Source: Bin5 sp965200615 (GTDB lineage Bacteria > Chloroflexota > Anaerolineae > Caldilineales > Caldilineaceae). From it: a DNA stretch of 64,000 nucleotides. Location of the stretch: positions 4,898,001-4,962,000 of the forward strand of contig OZ241377.1 in the NCBI GenBank assembly GCA_965200615.1, read 5' to 3'. How positions within the stretch are numbered: position 1 is the first letter of the stretch; every line of letters starts with the position of its first letter. The notes beneath the pieces are model-generated. The model did no database searches and was not told the origin of the DNA. It was given only the letters and a program-made list of their open reading frames with translations. The position numbers and the translations under genes were made by a program. Positions 18,595-28,079 of the stretch are shown here, piece after piece.

Positions 18595-20022
18595 ATGCCC
18601 GACACGCGCCCGAATATCCTCTTCATCATGTCGGACGACCACGCTTCACACGCCATGAGCTGCTACGGCAGCCGCATCAACCGTACACCCCATCTCGACC
18701 GCATCGCCGATGGGGGCATGCGCTTCAACAACTGCTTCTGCACAAACTCGATCTGCACGCCCAGTCGCGCCGTCATCCTTACCGGCACGTACAACCATAT
18801 CAACGGCGTGACAACGCTGTCTTCGACCCTCGATGGCCGGCAGGTGACCATGCCCAAGTTGCTGCAGGCGGCAGGATACCAGACTGCCATCGTCGGCAAA
18901 TGGCACCTGGGCCATGGCGGTGTCAACGATCCGACCGGATTCGACTACTGGAACGTGCTGCCGGGCCAGGGCCTCTACCACGACCCCGAAATGATCGAGA
19001 TGGGCGAGCGGAAGGTCTTTCCCGGCTACGTCACCGACCTCATCACCGATTTCTCGCTCAACTGGCTCTGGGCGCGCGATCCGGAACGGCCGTTCATGCT
19101 CATGTGCCACCACAAAGCGCCCCATCGCGCCTGGGAGCCGGACGAGAAGCACGCCTCGATGTACGAGGACGAGGAGATCCCCTATCCGGAGACCTTCAAC
19201 GACGACTACAGCAATCGCGCCGCCGCGGCAGCCGCCGCTAAAATGCGCATCGACCGTGACATGACGCTGACCGATTTGAAACAGCCGACGCCGGAGGGGC
19301 TGACGCCGGAGGAGGAGAAGAGGTGGAAATACCAGCGCTACATCAAGGACTACCTGCGCTGCGTCGCTTCGATAGACGACAATGTCGGCCGCCTGCTCGA
19401 CTACCTGGAAGAGGAAGGGCTGGCGGAGAACACCATCGTGGTTTACACGTCCGACCAGGGTTTTTTCCTGGGCGATCACGGCTGGTATGACAAGCGCTTC
19501 ATGTACGAGGAGTCGCTGCGGATGCCGCTGATCATCCGCTATCCGCGTGCGGTGGCTGCGGGGGCGGTTAACGACCAGATGGTCCTCAACGTCGACTTCA
19601 CGCCTACGCTGCTCGAGTACGCCGGCGTCGAAATCCCGGACCATTTCCAGGGAACCAGCTTCTGCCCCCTGCTCGCGGGCGAAGCGCCGGAAGGCTGGCA
19701 GACGTCGATGTACTACCGCTATTGGATGCACCTGGCCCACCACCACGTCTATGCCCATTACGGCGTGCGCACGCTGCGCTACAAGCTGATCTACTACTAC
19801 GCAGACGGACTGAATCAGCCGGGCGTCATCGACGAGTCCAAGGAGCCGGAGTGGGAGCTCTTCGACCTCGATGCCGATCCCTATGAACTGAACAACGTCT
19901 ACCATGATCCGGCCTACGCCAGCGTAGTGGAGGAGCTGACCGGGGAGCTGCACCGCTTGCAGGCGCGCGTTGCCGACCAGCCGTACGACCATCCAACCGC
20001 GGCCGGAACCTGGCGGCAGTGA
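18595..20022 (+). CDS. Sulfatase (formylglycine type)
   Basis: Arylsulfatase-family hydrolase, 475 residues. The catalytic motif C54-T-P-S-R58, followed by AVILTG, is intact, so C54 would be converted to formylglycine by a generating enzyme not in this window. Metal ligands: NILFIMSDDH at residues 7-16 and YTSDQGFFLGDHGW near 290. ATG 18595 is chosen because AAAAGGA lies eight bases upstream. There is no signal peptide, so the product is predicted to be cytoplasmic and would act on imported sulfated sugars. RYWMHLAHHHVYAHYGVRT is typical of the S1 sulfatases of polysaccharide users. Two relatives lacking the formylglycine motif follow at 21779 and 23205. Confidence 0.93.
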   Translation: MPDTRPNILFIMSDDHASHAMSCYGSRINRTPHLDRIADGGMRFNNCFCTNSICTPSRAVILTGTYNHINGVTTLSSTLDGRQVTMPKLLQAAGYQTAIVGKWHLGHGGVNDPTGFDYWNVLPGQGLYHDPEMIEMGERKVFPGYVTDLITDFSLNWLWARDPERPFMLMCHHKAPHRAWEPDEKHASMYEDEEIPYPETFNDDYSNRAAAAAAAKMRIDRDMTLTDLKQPTPEGLTPEEEKRWKYQRYIKDYLRCVASIDDNVGRLLDYLEEEGLAENTIVVYTSDQGFFLGDHGWYDKRFMYEESLRMPLIIRYPRAVAAGAVNDQMVLNVDFTPTLLEYAGVEIPDHFQGTSFCPLLAGEAPEGWQTSMYYRYWMHLAHHHVYAHYGVRTLRYKLIYYYADGLNQPGVIDESKEPEWELFDLDADPYELNNVYHDPAYASVVEELTGELHRLQARVADQPYDHPTAAGTWRQ

Positions 20023-20096
20023 AGCCATAGCCCTTACTGAAGCTATATGTGGATTTTGCCAAAGAACTGAATACGAAAACTGAGGAGTTCGACGCC

Positions 20097-21395
20097 CTAG
20101 CCCCGCTCCGCGGCCAGGGCGAACAGATGCTGCCGCCCCAACCAAAGCGTGAGCGCGCCCAGGGCCGCCGAGAAGAATACGCCGCTCACCGCCACAGCAA
20201 CGACTCCGCTAACCGAATAGATGCCGCCGGTCCCAAGACTGCCGCAGGCAGAGGCGATCGCCACCATCGCTTCGTTGATGCCCTGCACGCGCCCTCTCTG
20301 CAGCGAGCCTTCCAGCGCGGCCGACAGCAGTGAGGAGCCTGCGATATAGCTGAAGTTCCACCCCAGACCGAGCAGAAAGAGTGAGACGAACAGAACCGGA
20401 AGCTCCGTCGAGAGCGGCATCATGATCGCCGCCAGCACTTGCACGAGCGCTCCTGCGAAGATCATCGGAACCCGGCCTACCCGCCCAGCCAGCCAGCCGC
20501 TGAGGCCTGAGAGACCGAACATCCCCAGAGTGTGCGCCATCAGCACGTAGGAAATTGCATCCGCCTTGTAGTCGGCGCGGTTCATGTGGAGCGGCGTAAC
20601 GACCATCAGCAATGTCATGACCAGCTGGCCGATAGCCATCGCCGCCATTGACAGCTGTACGTCCGGCAACTTGAGCAGGTGCATGACCTGCCTCAGCCCC
20701 CTGGGAGCCTCCTCGCCTCCTACCTGAGTATCGAGGTCGTCCTCTGAGCCCTCTGCCGCTTTTGCGCTGTTTTCTTCCCGGGCAACCAGCGCGGCCAGCT
20801 CTTTCGGGTCAGGTCGCAGCGCCGCCAGCAAGAGTATCAGCGCAAGAACCATCAGTGCCGCGCCAATCCAGAATGGTCCTACATGCTCATGAAATCCCTG
20901 CTCTCTTGCCACTGCTACTGCCGGTTCCACCAGAAGCGGGCCGCCAACTGCCCCCACCGTGCCAGCGAACACGATGAGCCCGATCACTTTGGCCTGTTGC
21001 GCCAGCGGAAAAATCTCGGCAGCGGCGTAGCGTGTCTGCTCCAGGGCGGCCCGGCCTACGCCCAGCAAGATGGCGCCCCCGAGAAAGAATATCAGTGATC
21101 CGGCGCTGATTGCGGACGCCGAAACGAGCATTCCGAAGATCACAAAGGAGAGGCCCACGGCCAGCCCGATGCGCCGGCCCGCTTTGTCCAACAGCCAGCC
21201 GAGCGGATAGCCGGCGCCAGCCCGCCCAACCATAGACAGGGCGTTGGGCAGACCGATCAACTGTACGCGGCCGCTAAGGGAGTAGGAGATGATTGGGGTC
21301 AGCACAAAACTGGCGATCATGGCGGCACTGTTCAGGCTGCTGACGACGAAGAGCGTGATGATGAGCCGCCGCTGAACGCGGGACATCGGTATCAT
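20097..21395 (-). CDS. Major facilitator superfamily transporter
   Basis: About 12 hydrophobic helices in 432 residues, with the MFS signature after helix 2 (PLGWLLDKAGRRIGLAVG) and a matching one in the second half (LSGWLAGRVGRVPMIFAG). A charged cytoplasmic loop (residues about 200-235) splits the halves. ATG 21395 (MIPMSRVQRRLI) is favoured by AAGGA eight bases upstream; in-frame starts at 21470 and 21497 would add a non-hydrophobic leader. Convergent with the sulfatase gene and divergent from a sulfatase-fold gene. Substrate unknown; by position it could export or import a sugar or a product of desulfation. Confidence 0.85.
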   Translation of the reverse strand: MIPMSRVQRRLIITLFVVSSLNSAAMIASFVLTPIISYSLSGRVQLIGLPNALSMVGRAGAGYPLGWLLDKAGRRIGLAVGLSFVIFGMLVSASAISAGSLIFFLGGAILLGVGRAALEQTRYAAAEIFPLAQQAKVIGLIVFAGTVGAVGGPLLVEPAVAVAREQGFHEHVGPFWIGAALMVLALILLLAALRPDPKELAALVAREENSAKAAEGSEDDLDTQVGGEEAPRGLRQVMHLLKLPDVQLSMAAMAIGQLVMTLLMVVTPLHMNRADYKADAISYVLMAHTLGMFGLSGLSGWLAGRVGRVPMIFAGALVQVLAAIMMPLSTELPVLFVSLFLLGLGWNFSYIAGSSLLSAALEGSLQRGRVQGINEAMVAIASACGSLGTGGIYSVSGVVAVAVSGVFFSAALGALTLWLGRQHLFALAAERG

Positions 21396-21778
21396 GGAGA
21401 ACGAGTCCTTCACAGGTCTGACCAGCCGGGCTTTACGCAGACCGGGGGCAGGGGGCCCTGTGCTTGGCATGGCGTACGCTACATTGTAAACAGTCATCAA
21501 GCAAAGAGCAATTGCGGACAGTTCTGACACTTCCGGACAGGTGTCTTCCTCTGCGCCGCAGCGGAGTCTTGCAAGGAATATTGAGGCAGATTCTTGCGGC
21601 GAATTGGGGGTTGTGGTACGGTTCAACCGGTCTGAGCCGGGAACAGTTGTTTTCGACCGTCAGAGTTGAATCCTCCACCTCGATACAGAAGACTTTCTTG
21701 AGCCAGTTGCCGTACCGGTTTGGCTCCTGCGCTCCACTATTAAGACCCGTCAGCTCACCAACTGAGAAGGAAAGCACG
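21396..21778. promoter_or_regulatory. Divergent intergenic region, 383 bases
   Basis: Holds the promoters of the leftward MFS gene and the rightward sulfatase-fold pair. Open frames run through it on both strands but they mirror the extensions of the flanking genes and look non-coding. AGAAGG (21765-21770) is the ribosome binding site of the rightward gene. No other structure was seen. Confidence 0.35.
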
Positions 21779-23188
21779 ATGGCATCGAACGCAAAACCGA
21801 ATATCGTCCTGTTCGGCATCGACTCGTTACATGCCGAACACATGAGTTGCTATGGATACGAACGACTTACCAGCCCCTACCTGGACCGCTTCGCCGCCCA
21901 AGGCGTCCTTTTCGAGAACACTTTCAGCGCTCATATTCCAACGACCAGCGCCTACGCCTCGATGCTGACCGGCATGGACGTCTTCTCGACGCAGGTCGTG
22001 GCCCTCCGCCACCAAGGCCCGCTGCGCCTGGAGGTGAAGACGCTGGCCGAGATCTTGCGCGACGAGGGTTATCACACCATCTGCGTCGGCTTCGACGGCA
22101 ACCCCAGCAGTCGCGGCTTCGACGAGTATCTCAGCTACCCGGCCTGGGGTTCCTGGGAGGAAGGCCGCCTGCCGAAGGCCCAGTTGCTGAACGAACAGGC
22201 GATACCTGCCATCGATCGCATGGTGGCGGAAGACAAGCCGTTTTTCCTCTTTCTGCGGCACATGGACCCACATGCGCCCTACCTGCCGCCTGAGCCATAC
22301 GAGCGCATGTTCTTTCACGGTGACGAGTGCGATCCGAGCAACAAGTCGATGGAGCCTGTGCTCGCGTTCAAGCCCTTCCGCGACTTTCTCGCCTCCTGGC
22401 TGCCGCCGGGCATCACGGACAAGGACTATGTCATCGCCCAATATGACGGCTCAATCGCCTACATGGACGCTGCGATCCAGTCGATCTTCACCGCGCTGGA
22501 GGAGCACGGGATCTTCGACGAGACTATCGTGGCGATCAACGGCGACCACGGCGAGACCCTTTACGATCACGAGTGCTGGTTCGATCACCACGGCATTTAT
22601 GACAACGTCCTCCACGTGCCGCTGATGCTGCGCTACCCGCCCAAGCTGCCGGCCCACCGCCGCGTGTCCGGCTTCAACCAGCACAAGGACCTCGTGCCCA
22701 CCCTGCTCGACCTGGCCGGTATCGACGCCGGCATCGACTTCGATGGGCGCTCCCTGCTGCCGATGGTCAAGGGACAGGTCGCTTCCCACGAGAGCGAGAT
22801 CTACATCACCGAATGTACGTGGATGCGCAAGCACGGCTGGCGCACGCCCCAATGGAAACTGATGCTGGCACTGGAGCCGGACTTCCATTTCAAGCCGCCG
22901 GTGGAGCTCTACAACCTGGTCGAAGATCCGTTGGAAAACTGCAATCTTGCCGACGAACTGCCCGGCGTCGTGGCCGCCCTGACTGCGCGGTTGGGTGCCT
23001 GGGTGGCCAAACGCGAGGCGGAGACCGGGCTGCCGAACCCGATCCACCACCAGGGTGACTGGCACGGCCTCAAAGGGGTTGGCCCTTTCACCAGCTCGCA
23101 ACAGGCCTACGACTCGCTCTACATCGGCGATGCCAGCGCGGCCCGCCGTCTCCAGGCCAGGTCGCGCGAGGTCGAGGAAAAGGAATAG
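21779..23188 (+). CDS. Sulfatase-fold hydrolase with Thr in place of formylglycine Cys
   Basis: Alkaline-phosphatase superfamily member, 469 residues, start ATG 21779 with AGAAGG upstream. Metal sites look intact (GIDSLHAEHMSCYGY at 13-27; INGDHGETLYDHECWFDHHG near 255-275). The nucleophile motif does not follow C/S-x-P-x-R: the aligned stretch reads PTTSAYASMLTG, putting T55 where the formylglycine cysteine would be and Y59 in place of arginine. Threonine is the nucleophile in phosphoethanolamine and phosphoglycerol transferases of the same fold, so this is more likely a phospho-ester enzyme than a sulfatase. It has no signal peptide. A close paralogue begins 16 bases after its stop. Confidence 0.85.
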   Translation: MASNAKPNIVLFGIDSLHAEHMSCYGYERLTSPYLDRFAAQGVLFENTFSAHIPTTSAYASMLTGMDVFSTQVVALRHQGPLRLEVKTLAEILRDEGYHTICVGFDGNPSSRGFDEYLSYPAWGSWEEGRLPKAQLLNEQAIPAIDRMVAEDKPFFLFLRHMDPHAPYLPPEPYERMFFHGDECDPSNKSMEPVLAFKPFRDFLASWLPPGITDKDYVIAQYDGSIAYMDAAIQSIFTALEEHGIFDETIVAINGDHGETLYDHECWFDHHGIYDNVLHVPLMLRYPPKLPAHRRVSGFNQHKDLVPTLLDLAGIDAGIDFDGRSLLPMVKGQVASHESEIYITECTWMRKHGWRTPQWKLMLALEPDFHFKPPVELYNLVEDPLENCNLADELPGVVAALTARLGAWVAKREAETGLPNPIHHQGDWHGLKGVGPFTSSQQAYDSLYIGDASAARRLQARSREVEEKE

Positions 23189-23204
23189 GGGCAAAGAAGG
23201 CGCT

Positions 23205-24620
23205 ATGGCCTCGTCTGGAAAACCGAACGTCGTCATACTTGGCATCGACTCCCTCCGGGCCGATCATCTCAGTTGTTATGGATACGACCGGCTGACCACG
23301 CCCCGTCTGGATCGCTTTGCCTCCCAGGGCGTGCTCTTCGAGAACACATTCAGCCCCCATGTCCCGACGACCAGCGCCTACGGGATGATGCTGACAGGCA
23401 TGGATATCTTCACCTCGCAGTTGGTGGCGCATCGTCCCAAAGGCCCGCTGCGGCCGGAAGTGAAGACACTAGCCGAAATCTTGCGCGCGCAAGGTTATTA
23501 CACAGTCTCGGTGGGCTTGTCGGGTAGGGCCAGCGCCAGGGGATTCGACGAGTATCTGAATTTCACGCAGATGGGAAGTTGGGCTGACGGCCGGGTGCCC
23601 AAGGCCCAGCGGTTGAATGAGCTGGCGCTGCCCGCGCTCGACCGCCTTGTGGCTGCAGACAAGCCGTTCTTTCTCTTCCTGCGCCACATGGACCCGCACT
23701 CGCCCTACCTGCCGCCGCAGCCTTTCGAGCGCATCTTCTATCACGGAGACGAGTGCGGTCCCGACAACCGGTCGATGGAACCGGTCTTCGCGTTCGAGCC
23801 GTTCAAGCATACGCTCATCGACATGTTGCCGCCAGGGATCAGCGATCGGGAGTACGTGAACGCACAGTACGACGGCACCATCGCCTATATGGACGCCTGC
23901 ATTCAGTCTATCTTCACCGCGCTCGAGGCGCACGGCATCTTCGACGAGACTATCGTTGCCGTCAACGGCGACCACGGCGAGGAGCTCGACGAGCACGGAT
24001 TCTGGTACGATCACCACGGCCTATACGACAATGTGCTCCATGTGCCGCTGATGCTGCGCTACCCGCCGAAGGTGCCGTCGGGTAGGCGGGTGACCGGCTA
24101 CAATCAGCACAAGGACCTGGTCCCAACGATACTCGATCTCGCCGAGATCAACGCCGGCATAGACTTCGACGGTCTCTCATTGCTGCCGATGATCGAGGGC
24201 AAAGTGGCGTCGCACGAGAGCGAAATCTACATCACCGAGTGTGCGTGGATGCGGAAACACGGATGGCGGACGCCGCAGTGGAAGTTGATCCGCGCGCTTG
24301 AGCCGGATTTCCACTTCATGCCGCCGGTCGAGCTGTACAACCTGGTCGAGGATCCGGAGGAGACCTGCAACCTGGCCGAAGAACTGCCTGAAGTTGTGTC
24401 AGCCCTCACGGCCCGGCTGGAGTCATGGGTGAGCAGGCGGGAGGCCGAGTCCGGGCTGCCCAATCCAATCCATCACCAACCCGGCTGGCACGATATTGAG
24501 GGCATCGATTACTTCACCAGTTCGCAGCAGGCGTACGACAATCTACGCATCGGGCGCCCCAGTCAGGAGGCGCTGCAGCAAGAGCGGGCGCAGATGAGCC
24601 AGAAATCAAGCAAGTTATAA
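23205..24620 (+). CDS. Second sulfatase-fold hydrolase, tandem paralogue
   Basis: 471 residues, very similar along its whole length to the preceding gene product (for example both share GVLFENTFS, QHKDLVPT and the HESEIYITEC block). Again the formylglycine site is replaced: HVPTTSAYGMMLTG with T55. Metal-site segments VNGDHGEELDEHGFWYDHHG and GIDSLRADHLSCYGY are intact. The start ATG 23205 has AAAGAAGG five bases upstream. The 16-base gap and shared orientation indicate one operon. It arose by tandem duplication, and both copies kept an open frame. The substrate may be a phosphodiester or phosphonate, by inference. Confidence 0.85.
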   Translation: MASSGKPNVVILGIDSLRADHLSCYGYDRLTTPRLDRFASQGVLFENTFSPHVPTTSAYGMMLTGMDIFTSQLVAHRPKGPLRPEVKTLAEILRAQGYYTVSVGLSGRASARGFDEYLNFTQMGSWADGRVPKAQRLNELALPALDRLVAADKPFFLFLRHMDPHSPYLPPQPFERIFYHGDECGPDNRSMEPVFAFEPFKHTLIDMLPPGISDREYVNAQYDGTIAYMDACIQSIFTALEAHGIFDETIVAVNGDHGEELDEHGFWYDHHGLYDNVLHVPLMLRYPPKVPSGRRVTGYNQHKDLVPTILDLAEINAGIDFDGLSLLPMIEGKVASHESEIYITECAWMRKHGWRTPQWKLIRALEPDFHFMPPVELYNLVEDPEETCNLAEELPEVVSALTARLESWVSRREAESGLPNPIHHQPGWHDIEGIDYFTSSQQAYDNLRIGRPSQEALQQERAQMSQKSSKL

Positions 24621-24698
24621 ACCCACGCGATTCGGGATCGAAGCGGCTGCCATAGAATCCGCTGGCCCGTAAGGTCGCCTCACATCGGAGCAACACTC

Positions 24699-25496
24699 AT
24701 GAAACTTGGCGCAAATTCAGTCTTATTCGGTGGTTACGACATGGAGACAGCCTTCCGCTGCATCGCCATGGCCGGCTATGACGGTATCGAGATGGCCGCA
24801 ATCGACAGCATGGCCGAGCATCTCGTATTGGACCGGTGGCAGGAGTTGGCGCCGGAGATCAGGCGGCTTGCCCAGACCTACGAGCTGGAGCTGCTGGCCA
24901 TGGAACAGCCCAGTCGCGACCGGGACCTGATGGAGAAGGCGATGCAGGCGGCCGTGGAGTGCGGCATTCCCATCGTCAATTGCGGGCCGGGCGGTGAAAG
25001 CGGCAACGAGGAAAGCCTCTTGCAGACCATCGACGAGCTGGGCGAGCTCGCGCAGATGGCGGAGAAATACGGAGTCACCCTGTGCGTGAAGGCGCACGTT
25101 GGCGCCAGTATCTTCGACACGCCAACGACTCTGCGTGCAATGCTGGCGATCAGTTCACCCAACTTCGGCATCGACATGGACCCGTCGCACATTCACCGCG
25201 CCGACGAGAATCCGGTTGATGCGATCGCCGCCGTTATTCGCCGTGTCAAGCACGTCCACATTCGCGATTGCAAGGGCCGCCAGCAGGGCCCGGGGCAGCC
25301 TGAGCTGCAGGCAAACGGCCGCGGCGACATCGATCTGGTAGGCTATGTTCGTGTCCTGCACGATAACGGCTACGACGGTCCGCTGAACCTTGAGGTGATC
25401 GGCGCGAGGGAGTACAGTCTTGAGCAGTGCTGCATTATCGCCGCCGAGAGCCGGGGCCACATGCAGGCCTGCCTGCAGGCGTGCGGCGCCCGCTGA
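24699..25496 (+). CDS. Sugar phosphate isomerase/epimerase-like TIM barrel protein
   Basis: 265 residues, xylose-isomerase-like fold. Markers: MAGYDGIEMAAID near residue 27, VECGIPIVNCGPGGESG near 87, GIDMDPSHIHRA near 158 and VKHVHIRDCKGRQQGPG near 185, ending NLEVIGAREY (about 232). These are the usual positions of metal-binding Glu, Asp and His. The start follows GGAGCAACACTC. It lies 78 bases after the sulfatase-fold pair and 85 bases before a PhyH gene, all on one strand, so a sugar or inositol catabolic operon is likely. The specific reaction is not known. Confidence 0.85.
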   Translation: MKLGANSVLFGGYDMETAFRCIAMAGYDGIEMAAIDSMAEHLVLDRWQELAPEIRRLAQTYELELLAMEQPSRDRDLMEKAMQAAVECGIPIVNCGPGGESGNEESLLQTIDELGELAQMAEKYGVTLCVKAHVGASIFDTPTTLRAMLAISSPNFGIDMDPSHIHRADENPVDAIAAVIRRVKHVHIRDCKGRQQGPGQPELQANGRGDIDLVGYVRVLHDNGYDGPLNLEVIGAREYSLEQCCIIAAESRGHMQACLQACGAR

Positions 25497-25581
25497 GTCG
25501 ACCTGATAAGCTTTCTAACCTTCCACTGAATGGGATAGTCATTCACAACGCAAATTCACACGTTTCAATGAGGAGTAGCCT

Positions 25582-26370
25582 ATGCTCACCGCAGCACAGA
25601 TTGAGCAGTTTCAAGCCGATGGTTTTCTGAATGGCGGGCAGGTGCTCAGCAACGATGAAGTGGAGACGCTGCGCGCCGAAGTGATGCGCGTCATCGACGA
25701 ACGGGAGCGCGACGACATTCCACAACCGGTTCATGTGCGGAACATGAGTCGGGACGAGGGCAGGGCCGTCTGGCAGATTGTCAATATCTGGGAGGCGAGC
25801 GGACCTTTCCGGGAACTGATCAGCCGGGAAGACATCACGACCGGCATTGCCCAGTTGACCGGCGCCGGCGAACTGCGCATCTGGCACGATCAGATTCAAT
25901 ACAAACCGCCGCAGACGGGCGGCACGACGCACTGGCATCAGGACGCGCCACTATGGCCTATCATCAGGCCGATGACCGAGGTTACGGCCTGGGTTGCGCT
26001 GGACGACGCCGACGAAACAAACGGTTGCATGTCGATGGTGCGGGGATCGCACAAATGGGGCAATAAGATTGAATATCTGAAGCAACTTGAAGATATTCAG
26101 GAGATGCCAACCGAGTACGAGGGACGGCCGCTGCGAGTTGCGAGCTGCCCTGTGAAGAAGGGGGAGGTGCACTTCCACCACGCGCTAACCTGGCATGGCT
26201 CTCACGACAACGACAGCGACCGTCCTCGCCGGGCAATTGCGCTGCACTACATGACGAACGAGACCTTCTATGTTGCCAGCGGCGAGCATGTGATGAAGGC
26301 GTTTGTTGAGGTGGAGGACGGGGAGCAGTTGCGGGGCAAGCATTTTCCGCAGGTGTATCCGAGCGGTTAG
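25582..26370 (+). CDS. Phytanoyl-CoA dioxygenase family (PhyH) oxygenase
   Basis: Fe(II)/2-oxoglutarate oxygenase, 262 residues. Ligands: HxD in THWHQDAPLWP (about residue 118) and the distal His in HALTWHGSHDNDSDRPRRA (about 200), followed by an Arg for 2-oxoglutarate. It has the family phrase NGCMSMVRGSHKWG. ATGAGGAG before ATG 25582 is a good ribosome binding site. It sits between a TIM-barrel gene and a Gfo/Idh gene on the same strand, suggesting hydroxylation of a small metabolite in the same pathway. Confidence 0.9.
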   Translation: MLTAAQIEQFQADGFLNGGQVLSNDEVETLRAEVMRVIDERERDDIPQPVHVRNMSRDEGRAVWQIVNIWEASGPFRELISREDITTGIAQLTGAGELRIWHDQIQYKPPQTGGTTHWHQDAPLWPIIRPMTEVTAWVALDDADETNGCMSMVRGSHKWGNKIEYLKQLEDIQEMPTEYEGRPLRVASCPVKKGEVHFHHALTWHGSHDNDSDRPRRAIALHYMTNETFYVASGEHVMKAFVEVEDGEQLRGKHFPQVYPSG

Positions 26371-26482
26371 GCCACTGGCAAGACGAAGGTTGGGTGTAGA
26401 GGGTTTCGCGCCGGCGGACACGGGAAGTGTCCGGCAGAAGTCCGAGGTCTAAGACGCCCAGATTTGAGCGGAGAATCCCCAT

Positions 26483-27748
26483 ATGATTCGAATTGGCATT
26501 GTCGGCTGCGGCCGCATTCTTAACGCCCATCTCCACGGGTACCGACTTCTGCGGGAGGCGGGCATTGACGACTTTCGCATCACCGCGCTGTGTGCCCGTA
26601 AAGAGGACGACGCTCTCATGTTCCGCAAGCGCGGTGAAGGGCCGCCGCCGCGCGCGGCGGTGCTGGCGCCGGAAACGGGTGATCCCCTGGCGGCGCCGCA
26701 CATCTATCTGGACGAGTTCCAGCCGGACACTGAAGTCGACGTCTTCACCGACTACAGGGAGATGATAGCGGCGGGCGTGGTCGATGCGGTCAACGACTTT
26801 ACAACACTGTCGATGCATCACCAGATCGCCGCGGCCGCTTTTGACGCGGGCTTGCATCTGCTCGTGCAGAAACCGCTGGCGATCTCGGTTGCCGCGGCCC
26901 GACTGATGGTCGACAGTGCAAGGGCGCACGGACTGACGCTCGGCCTGTTTGAAAACGTGCGCCAGTCAGCAGGCACGCGCGCGGCCGCTTGGGCCATTGG
27001 CCAGGGCCTGATAGGAGACCTGCAGCTTGCCCTGTTTGGCGGTATCGGCGGCCTCTGGTCTCCGGACAAAATCGTCGCTGAAACGCCATGGCGCCATCGC
27101 AAGCTAGAAGGGGGAGGAGGCGGCGCGATTGATATAGGAGTGCATGTTATGCACATGGTCCGTTACGTCTGCGGCGAAGTCGCGGCGGTCAGTGGCACGG
27201 TCCGCACTTTCGAGCCGCTGCGCTACCTGCACGGCGACCCGGCCGCCGGCCCGAGCGTCGAAGCCAACGTGGACGACACCTACCTCGCGACCGTCACTTG
27301 CGAGGGCGGCGCGCTGGCGCAGCTGATGTGGTCCTGGGGCGCCCACGGCGAAGAGACTCCGATCCCCGGGGCACCGGTCTACTACGGCAGCAAGGGCTGC
27401 ATCAAGGGCGGCGAGATTATCCCTGACACTGGCAGCCGCCGCAGTCTGCAGGAGACCTTCTGGGCCGGAGCGGAACCCTCAATCCTGGACGCCCAGTTCC
27501 CTTTAGTGGGACCAGCCGAGACTCGCCTGACCGACCCCTTCGCCATCCAACAGTACGACTGGCTGCAGGCAATAGGCAGTGGCGGCCAGCCGGAGACCGA
27601 CGGGGAAGAGGGCCTGCGGGATTTGGCCGCCGCGCTCGGCATGATCGAGTCCTCGCTTCTGGGCCGCACGGTTACGATGGCCGAGCTTCTTTCTGGGGAA
27701 GTCTCCGGATACCAGAAGGAGATCGATGAGCACTTCGGTCTCGACTAG
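26483..27748 (+). CDS. Gfo/Idh/MocA family oxidoreductase
   Basis: NAD(P)-dependent sugar or inositol dehydrogenase-like, 421 residues. The Rossmann motif GIVGCGRILNAHLHG starts at residue 4. The conserved EKP lysine motif reads VQKPLAIS (Gln for Glu), and the catalytic region GGGGAIDIGVHVMHMVRY is near 210. The N-terminal half carries an unusual insert of about 40 residues (LMFRKRGEGPPPRAAVLAPE...). A good GCGGAGAA site precedes ATG 26483. The next gene, a HicB-like ORF, starts at the base after the stop codon. Confidence 0.88.
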   Translation: MIRIGIVGCGRILNAHLHGYRLLREAGIDDFRITALCARKEDDALMFRKRGEGPPPRAAVLAPETGDPLAAPHIYLDEFQPDTEVDVFTDYREMIAAGVVDAVNDFTTLSMHHQIAAAAFDAGLHLLVQKPLAISVAAARLMVDSARAHGLTLGLFENVRQSAGTRAAAWAIGQGLIGDLQLALFGGIGGLWSPDKIVAETPWRHRKLEGGGGGAIDIGVHVMHMVRYVCGEVAAVSGTVRTFEPLRYLHGDPAAGPSVEANVDDTYLATVTCEGGALAQLMWSWGAHGEETPIPGAPVYYGSKGCIKGGEIIPDTGSRRSLQETFWAGAEPSILDAQFPLVGPAETRLTDPFAIQQYDWLQAIGSGGQPETDGEEGLRDLAAALGMIESSLLGRTVTMAELLSGEVSGYQKEIDEHFGLD

Positions 27749-28060
27749 GTGGTGAAAACCAGCGCCCTCTACGTCAAAATCGTGGAATGGTCGGAAGAAG
27801 ACAGTGGCTACGTCGGCAGTTGTCCCGATCTTTTCTATGGAGGATGTCATGGCGAAGACGAAAAGGCGGTTTTCGCTGAACTCTGCCGCATCGTCGAAGA
27901 GACAATTGACCTCTATGCCGAGAAAGGTAACCAGTTGCCTATTCCGACTGCGGGCAGGACTACGCAAACAGAATGGTTGAGATTGCCTGAGAGCGCGGGG
28001 TTGCACTGTTCAGCGGCCCCAATTGATTTGACTGAGAAACGAGCGCAATATCCAGGATAG
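27749..28060 (+). CDS. HicB-like protein without a HicA partner
   Basis: 103 residues from GTG 27749 (GTG 27752 is also possible). Residues 6-60 match the HicB antitoxin fold: YVKIVEWSEEDSGYVGSCPD, then CHGEDEKAVFAELCRIVEET, then the family's common ELY...K-G-LP run. No HicA toxin (about 60 residues with a catalytic His) is seen on either side. The C-terminal 40 residues look non-canonical, with no ribbon-helix-helix or HTH. It abuts the upstream Gfo/Idh gene without a spacer. It may be an orphan antitoxin or a domesticated HicB-fold protein. Confidence 0.75.
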   Translation: MVKTSALYVKIVEWSEEDSGYVGSCPDLFYGGCHGEDEKAVFAELCRIVEETIDLYAEKGNQLPIPTAGRTTQTEWLRLPESAGLHCSAAPIDLTEKRAQYPG

Positions 28061-28079
28061 CGAAAAAGGGGAATTCCTA

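Noticed and set aside
18646..20145. 499-codon minus-strand frame opposite the sulfatase gene
   Set aside because: Antisense shadow of a conserved enzyme; no family features.
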